A DNA stretch of 64,000 nucleotides from Chaetomium olivaceum. Taxonomy: Eukaryota; Ascomycota; Sordariomycetes; Sordariales; Chaetomiaceae. Each line of letters opens with the position of its first letter. The stretch's first letter is position 1. The notes below the pieces were generated by a model. The model saw only the letters and a list, made by a program, of their open reading frames with translations, searched no databases and had not been told where the DNA came from. This document shows positions 58,857-64,000 of this stretch, piece by piece. Both the position numbers and the translations under genes were made by a program. The stretch lies in assembly GCA_039881045.1 (NCBI GenBank), contig JAYWVB010000019.1, positions 1-64,000 of the forward strand, read 5' to 3'.

Positions 58857-59274
58857 CTTGAATGCGTTCTGCGTTCCAGCGCCGTGTGTGGGTGGATGGC
58901 TTTGTCTTGTCGGGTCGCTGGACGATGCAGAGAGAGTGGGCTGGATCTTGAAGGGAGCTCCGAGGCGCGCACTGGCGGGTGGATGACCTCAAGCTGCAGG
59001 GATTTGGGAGAGCAATCATTGGTGGTCCCGCTTGAAACGAGGCTGAAGTGGGGTGCGGCCGGAGTGGTAACTTACCACAAAATACATCAAAACCAAAGAG
59101 GGCGTAATATTGACTTATCAAACACAGGTCTTTGTGCTTCCGCCCTCTATTTCAACACGCAACAAGCTATTCTCTCCGTTCAACCACCCATCCGCTCTAT
59201 CCCAAACATGAACAGCTTGGAAGCGACAAATGCAAGCAAAAATATCATCTGGCTATCCAGCAAAAGATTAACTG
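58857..59274. other. Spacer between LSM4 and tRNA-Ala
   Basis: LSM4 promoter region and the tRNA terminator. No other feature seen. Confidence 0.6.
59262..59265 (-). terminator. RNA polymerase III T-run terminator
   Basis: TTTT on the minus strand nine bases beyond the 3' end of the tRNA gene, the usual position and form for Pol III termination in fungi (short, but sufficient). Confidence 0.6.
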
Positions 59275-59360
59275 TGGACGAGCTGGGAATCGAACCCAGG
59301 ACCTTTCGCATACAGGGATAGTATGCTAAGCGAACGCTCTACCAACTGAGCCACACGCCC
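59275..59360 (-). tRNA. tRNA-Ala (AGC) with 13-nt intron
   Basis: Full cloverleaf on the minus strand. The acceptor stem GGGCGTG pairs with CTCGTCC and has the G3:U70 pair that defines alanine tRNAs (U6-U67 is a mismatch also found in yeast tRNA-Ala). Then a D arm GCTC..GAGC, anticodon stem TTCGC/GCGAA with loop TTAGCAT (anticodon AGC), and T arm CTGGG-TTCGATT-CCCAG, with discriminator A73. A 13-base insert (TACTATCCCTGTA) sits one base 3' of the anticodon, the canonical place for eukaryotic tRNA introns. Length is 73 plus 13 = 86 nt. CCA is not encoded, as expected. Confidence 0.97.
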
Positions 59361-59975
59361 GTAATTGAATGGGTGAGGAAGGCGGGGTAGTTGCCTATCG
59401 TGGTGCGCACACTGACCCCGCGATGATGGTCCCCAAGGAAATAAACTCACTTGTGCCATCGGGATAACCTGAGTTATGATTTTGGCCTCTCCTGCTTGAA
59501 AAAGCAAACACAGGAACAAAAGGAGTGTGGTCTAAACAACTCAGAAGAATAAGATCATACTAAATCAGCCATGCCAAAGAATACGCACGGGGTTGCAGCC
59601 TTCAGAAGGCTAAGATTGGGCGAGTCTGCATCTACAGCCATCACCTCCGAAGATCAAGAACGATAAGATAAAGTGGCCCAGGCCAAGTAAGAAGAACAAA
59701 ACCAACCACGTCGGGTCAACCAAACTGCGTATTTATAGATAGAACAGCAATCCCCGCGGGGTAATCCCCCATACGGGAAAACCTTTGCGCGAACAAACCC
59801 GACCTCGCACACGACGATGCTCTGTGGCTCGGCATCTCAGGCCGAGCACGGAACTCCCCGCGTATCCCGTTGCGCCCCGCTTAGGAAGCGCTCTCTCGGC
59901 TCTTGCGATAGCTCGCCTGGAGTTGAGGAAGCTGGCGTGTCAGCAACAATGGCCTTCTCACTTTCTTCTCCCTTC
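59361..59975. other. Spacer between tRNA-Ala and BAR gene
   Basis: Nothing recognised beyond tRNA upstream flank and the BAR-gene 3' UTR. Confidence 0.6.
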
Positions 59976-61253
59976 TCAATGCAACGCGTAGGCCGAAGCG
60001 CGACTTGCCTCCTGTTCGACCTGCAGCCCATCGACGATGGGCGCCAACTCGCTCAGAATCTCGTGGGCCTTTTTGTGGAACTCCATTTGCGCCGCAATCA
60101 GCTCAGCCAGGTTGCGCAGCGGCTCGGGGGTGTCGAGGACCTGGACAGGCACGCATATCAGTCACAGAATCCAGGCATTGATGGGTTGGTGGTGGGGGGG
60201 GGGAAGGGGGGACCGCAAAGAGAAAACTCACATTCTTCATAACCCCCACGGCCTCCTCCGTCTGGGTGACAAACTCGTCCTCGGCCTTCTCGATCTCCTC
60301 CTGCGCTTCGGGGCTCAGCTCGTGCTCATCATGAGGCTCCGCTGAGCGGGGCGACGCAGGCCCCGCACCAGCCATCTTCCAGGTGGTACCCTTGACGCGG
60401 GCCTTGACAGCATCAAGCGTAAGCCGGGCTTTCTCAACAGCCTTGCGGGCACGCGTGGCGAACAGGATGTTGGTGTTGAGGGTGGTGTTCCAACCGGCCA
60501 AGAAGCGGCTCTGGACCTGGGTGTCCTGGGCCAGGCGGGCCTCGCCGACGCGCTCCATGGCCAGCGCGTATTTCTCGAGCGCCGTCGCCAGGGGGTCCTC
60601 ACCCGCGCCCGTGTGCTGCTGGTGCAAGGTCTGGCTGCCCGCCAGCGAGGCGCGCGCCATGGCGTGGTGGAAGGTCTTAGGCTGCGGCTTGGCGCTGGGC
60701 GGGGCCGTGAGAGCCGCTTGGGCCTCGGCGGGGGAGGTGGCGCTCGATAGAAGCGTAACCTTCTCACTGACGGTGCGGCCGAGGTCCTGGAAGGTCTCCT
60801 TGATGTTGGGCGGGTAGTCGTACGCCTCGTTCGAGTATTGCGAACTGTTTCCAACTGGTTAGCGCAAACTGGTTGGTGTATTCGAAACCGAACCGAGCGG
60901 AAATCGGTAAACCCACGTCACAGCAAGCATCTTCTGATGGACTGCCTTGAGCGCATCGACCCGCTTCTCGAGGTCAATGTAGTCGGGCGGGAGTTGGGTC
61001 TGTGGGTATCTCGTGTTAGCCATTGCCTCCGAACCGGCCTAAGATGTTTAAGTGTCACAAACCTTATCCTCGGCTTGACCCAGCTGCTCCTTTGTGTATT
61101 GAAAGGTGCGGGAGGCAAATGGGGTGATCTGCCCGCCCAGCGAGCTGCCTCGGTGTCAGTTATGTTGTTGTCCCTCGAATCGTCCATACCCCTCCCTTCG
61201 ATTTCTAGGTATTCGTACGTGAGGCTTTTCTGAAATCCCTTGAACGCGTCCAT
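59976..61253 (-). CDS. BAR-domain protein (Gvp36-like)
   Basis: BAR domains dimerise into curved helical bundles that sense or shape membranes. Five exons: 61219-61253, 61063-61144, 60917-60999, 60232-60844 and 59976-60140. All phases agree with no frame break, giving about 325 residues. It starts MDAFKGFQKSL, followed by LGGQITPFASRTFQYTKEQL and GQAEDK, a typical N-terminal amphipathic region. Helical segments include TQLPPDYIDLEKRVDALKAV, IKETFQDLGRTVSEKVTLL, ALEKYALAMERVGEARLAQD, FLAGWNTTLNTNILFATRAR, and a last helix LAELIAAQMEFHKKAHEILS. Donors GTTTGT and GTGGGT are weak but present. By analogy with yeast Gvp36 it would act in endocytic or vesicle traffic; this is inference. Confidence 0.92.
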
Positions 61254-61653
61254 CTTGGCAGTTTGTAGTCAACTTGCGGTCTATTGTTCAAAATGTGCGA
61301 CGACAAACTCTTGTTGTTGACGAGTTGTTTTGGAAAAGAAGGTTTCCAGTTGTGATGCAGTTTGGGTCTCGCTGCCTTGCAGCCGTTCGGGGGCCAAGCT
61401 GTAGGGAACAAAGCCCCACATCTGAGACCTGTCAATCCCTGCTGCATCAAGGCAAAGGCTGGCGTGATTGGATGCGTCATTATGCCCGGGGTGACCGCTT
61501 TCAGTCTGTCATCACTCAAATGCTTCAGCCACATGTGCCCTTCCTGCAGGAGCCCCCTGCTTGGCAACAACGGTTTCGGATTACGATATGCTTCAGCTTG
61601 ATTGTAATCTGTACAGATTAAAAAAGTCCCATTCCCCAAATACGGCCTAATTT
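61254..61653. other. Spacer between BAR and acetylglutamate synthase genes
   Basis: Promoter of the BAR gene and 3' UTR of the next gene. No gene. Confidence 0.6.
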
Positions 61654-63778
61654 TCAATCCGCCGGTTTCGTATCCTCCCAGGACGGTACCACATTCCTAC
61701 ATACATCCTCGTAATCCCCCATGAGCTGCCCGCTCGTTGCTGCCTCCGGCGTTGTCCAGAACATGGCCCAATTGCTCTCCGGCAGCTTCCTGACGCCGCA
61801 CGATCTCTCAAAGTACCACTTATTGACCGGATTGTTCTTCCTACTCCTCCAGCACACCCCGCCGGGGAAACAGTCCCGGACCATGGCGTTGAACACGATG
61901 TCAGCCACGCCGCCGGCACCCTGGCTCTTTTTAAGCACCGCGAACTTGTCAAGGTAGGGGACCAACCGGCCGGTGGCATGTGCCGTCGCCTCATCCATAC
62001 CCAAGGGCCGCTCCCAGGTCAAGATGGCGCCTCCCTCATACTCGCCCGCGATAATGATGCCGGCAAGGCTGTCTTCGACGCGGCGCAGGTAGTGCTCGAC
62101 GTCGAGCTTCCGGTCGAATGAGTCGTTGATGAGGTGGACGAGCCGTGGTAGGTCGATGCAGGTATCTGTCAGTTTGAGTCGGCTCGCACCTGGCTCGGGG
62201 GCTTTCCAAGGGCCTGTGCGTGTGTACGGAAAGATTGTGACTGGTAGGCCCTTCTTTGCGAGCGTTGTCGTTGGCATCTGGCCCCGCGACCTTTCGTCAT
62301 TGCTCCTCGTGGGTTTAACCCTGCCGATGGGTAGAGAGGCAGAATAGATCGGCCTGTCGGTGATCAAGTTGTGGATGATCGGATTCTGCCACCTCCTCGT
62401 CTTCACCTCACCGGCGATTTGTCCGACGGTGGCCTCGCTCGCCCGGGTGGGTTGGGCTCGTAGGTTTGCCGCCTCAGCCGGACTGGTTATAACGGCCGAG
62501 GATGTCGAGGGGAGTATCGCCAGTGTTCGCTTGACGAGATTCAAATTTTTTGCGTGTCTGGCCTTTGCGTCGTTTGACAGGCCTGTGACGCTCGCTTGTG
62601 GATCGGCTTGCCCCGGGGAAGTCAGGGCGGTCTGGAGTCTGTCGAACTCCTCTTCCAAGTTCACAAATACCCGTGCTCCATCTCCATGGCCGCTCGCTGG
62701 AATACCCCCCAGAGGGTCAATGACGATAATTCGATCCACCAAAGCGTTCCGCACATGACCGCCCGAGTTGTTTTCAGCCTTCCCCTCCGTAAGCGCCCCA
62801 TTATCGAACTGCAGGCCCGAGAAATAGTTCGTCAACGCAAAGATAATATCGTCCGCGTCAGCCTTTGTGAACGCCAGTGTCTCTTCGCAGAGAGCGCGAG
62901 GTGGTACAACCACAATATGGCCGTGTTTCAGGGGCGTGGTAAAGCCTCTTCCGAATCCGACAAAAAGATCTGTAGGGCGTACTTGAGACGTCTTCCGTGA
63001 TGCACCCTTGGCTTTCCAGATGGTCGAGCTTACTAGTTCCGCCCCTGGAGAGCCGCGCCGGCCAATGGCTTGGATAATGCGGTCCGTTTGTTCAGAGATG
63101 ACTTCCTGCTGCTGTGTGTCATCGCGCTCCCCCAAGCCACAGTCGAGAACGATGACACTACGCAGACCAAGGTCCCGCAGTTGAGTGAGTGTCTTGGCTA
63201 CGCCATCATGCAGAGCATCGTCCCAAGTTTGTGGGTTCATGAGCTTGACGATGGCGATATGCGGCACCTCGCTGGTATCTGCCACGGAGGCCTTCACGGG
63301 CCCTTGAACAAATCGTGGGACATCGCTCTGGCCACGAAGCCCTTCATTCAAGACAGTTGTGAAGGCCGGCGTCTTCTTTGGGCTTGAGCCTGGAGAAGAC
63401 CCAAAGGTCTGAAGATAGGCCTTAGCATCGCGTTTGGTAGCGGATGATTCAAGCACAGAGATTAGAAATTGCTGTCTACAGTCAGCATAATTTGAGATAC
63501 TTGGGGGGTTGACGTTTCTAACCCTGTCCGACTCTCTTTTCTGCTTTCCCTCTGTAGCAGACGGATGTCGATTTTCGGACGCACCACCACCGCCCGTCCT
63601 TCCAGACTGAGCGCCATTCTCAACGGTTGATAAGTGGCACCCTTTCTCCCTGCGGATGGAAGCCTAATCGGACGTCAGACTAGATGCAATTAAGTCGGGA
63701 AAAGACAGTTATATCTCTCACCTGGGCCACTAAAGATGCTCTCTTCCACGCGCCACCACCCCTGGCGAACATTGCCAT
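61654..63778 (-). CDS. arg-14: N-acetylglutamate synthase, mitochondrial (Arg2/arg-14 type)
   Basis: Makes N-acetylglutamate from glutamate and acetyl-CoA, the first step of fungal arginine synthesis, in the mitochondrial matrix. Exons: 63722-63778, 63523-63663 and 61654-63471, introns of 58 and 51 nt, 671 residues, no frame break. The N terminus MAMFARGGGAWKRASLVAQA is a clear presequence. The region from QFLISVLESSATKRDAKAYL through VIVLDCGLGERDD and LVDRIIVIDPLGGIP matches the fungal synthase's divergent amino-acid-kinase part. The C-terminal GNAT-like domain includes LPRLVHLINDSFDRKLDVEH, AGIIIAGEYEGGAILTWERP, YLDKFAVLKKSQGAGGVADI, CFPGGVCWRSRKNNPVNKWY and SNWAMFWTT. The start at 63778 is preferred to the ATG two codons later because both lie in the presequence and the first is longer. 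Confidence 0.96.
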
Positions 63779-64000
63779 GCGAATTTAAAAGCGCGCAGTG
63801 AAGTTTCCCGGGGTCCCTTTGCGAGGTGACCCGGCTAATAAATCAACTCTCAGATATAGAGGGCACACATTACTTTGTTGGCGAACGGAATGCTGGATAA
63901 AAAGAGGGCGGTAATGGTGAGTCAAGGAGAGGGAAAACCCACCGACTAATAACCTACCCTTGTTCTTTCACCAAGCAAATTTATCAGATCATCAGATAAC
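63779..64000. other. Right-edge spacer
   Basis: Promoter side of the acetylglutamate synthase gene. Nothing further can be read before the window ends. Confidence 0.5.

Noticed and set aside
1..64000. RIP (C-to-T) mutation as cause of broken genes
   Set aside because: Breaks are insertions or deletions, coding GC stays high, and there is no cluster of new TAA/TAG codons. Only the TAA at 37924-37926 fits a C-to-T change.
1..64000. Secondary-metabolite cluster, CRISPR array or intact transposon
   Set aside because: No synthase, transposase, reverse transcriptase, long terminal repeat or spaced-repeat array seen.

Overview
This is a gene-dense stretch of a filamentous ascomycete nuclear chromosome. 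Evidence: GC-rich coding sequence, many short (about 45-140 nt) GT..AG introns with TGCTAAC-like branch points, TATA-poor spacers, an intron-containing tRNA-Ala, and fungus-specific families (Zn(II)2Cys6 regulator, DUF3669, septin Cdc3/AspB, Nam9-type uS4m). The proteins look like those of Sordariomycetes, probably Sordariales; I cannot fix genus or species without a search.

Layout: 1-2580 no gene. 2587-4279 (+) a broken two-module secreted/GPI-type protein. 7270-8297 (+) cyclin-box protein. 9229-10950 (+) PP4 catalytic subunit. 11889-13358 (-) DUF3669 protein. 14137-14612 (-) small one-helix membrane protein, diverging from 15143-16386 (+) mitoribosomal L3/mL44. 16889-19372 (-) cPLA2-like phospholipase. 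21664-23897 (+) septin. 25411-26035 (+) unrecognised fragment. 26892-29189 (-) Hsp70-like protein. 30344-31854 (+) unknown coiled-coil protein. 32491-34038 (-) mitoribosomal uS4m, diverging from 35114-36482 (+) La protein. 37651-38972 (-) unknown basic protein. 39575-41618 (-) Ku70, diverging from 42174-43518 (+) ferrochelatase. 47078-49834 (+) Zn(II)2Cys6 regulator. 50214-51327 (-) FHIT-type HIT hydrolase. 52043-54164 (-) MFS transporter. 55382-57627 (-) PPR-type protein. 58198-58856 (-) LSM4. 59275-59360 (-) tRNA-Ala. 59976-61253 (-) BAR-domain protein. 61654-63778 (-) N-acetylglutamate synthase.

The genes are an ordinary housekeeping mixture, with no biosynthetic cluster, CRISPR, or intact mobile element. 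A recurring theme is mitochondrial function (two mitoribosomal proteins, ferrochelatase, acetylglutamate synthase, a PPR-like protein, a probable small inner-membrane protein), plus RNA metabolism (La, LSM4) and DNA damage (Ku70, PP4).

The most important observation is technical. Many conserved genes (septin, uS4m, L3m, La, phospholipase, Hsp70-like, PPR, Zn2Cys6, DUF3669) contain single-base frame breaks, usually one missing base and often at a homopolymer. Others (Ku70, ferrochelatase, HIT, MFS, BAR, acetylglutamate synthase) read through cleanly. This pattern fits uncorrected consensus indels better than a set of dying essential genes. Biological points worth checking are start codons isolated in 3-4 nt coding exons in three genes, a long insert and Gly/Gln tract in PP4, a four-cysteine (2Fe-2S type) ferrochelatase, an in-frame TAA followed by 90 open codons, and a duplicated-module cysteine-rich surface protein.
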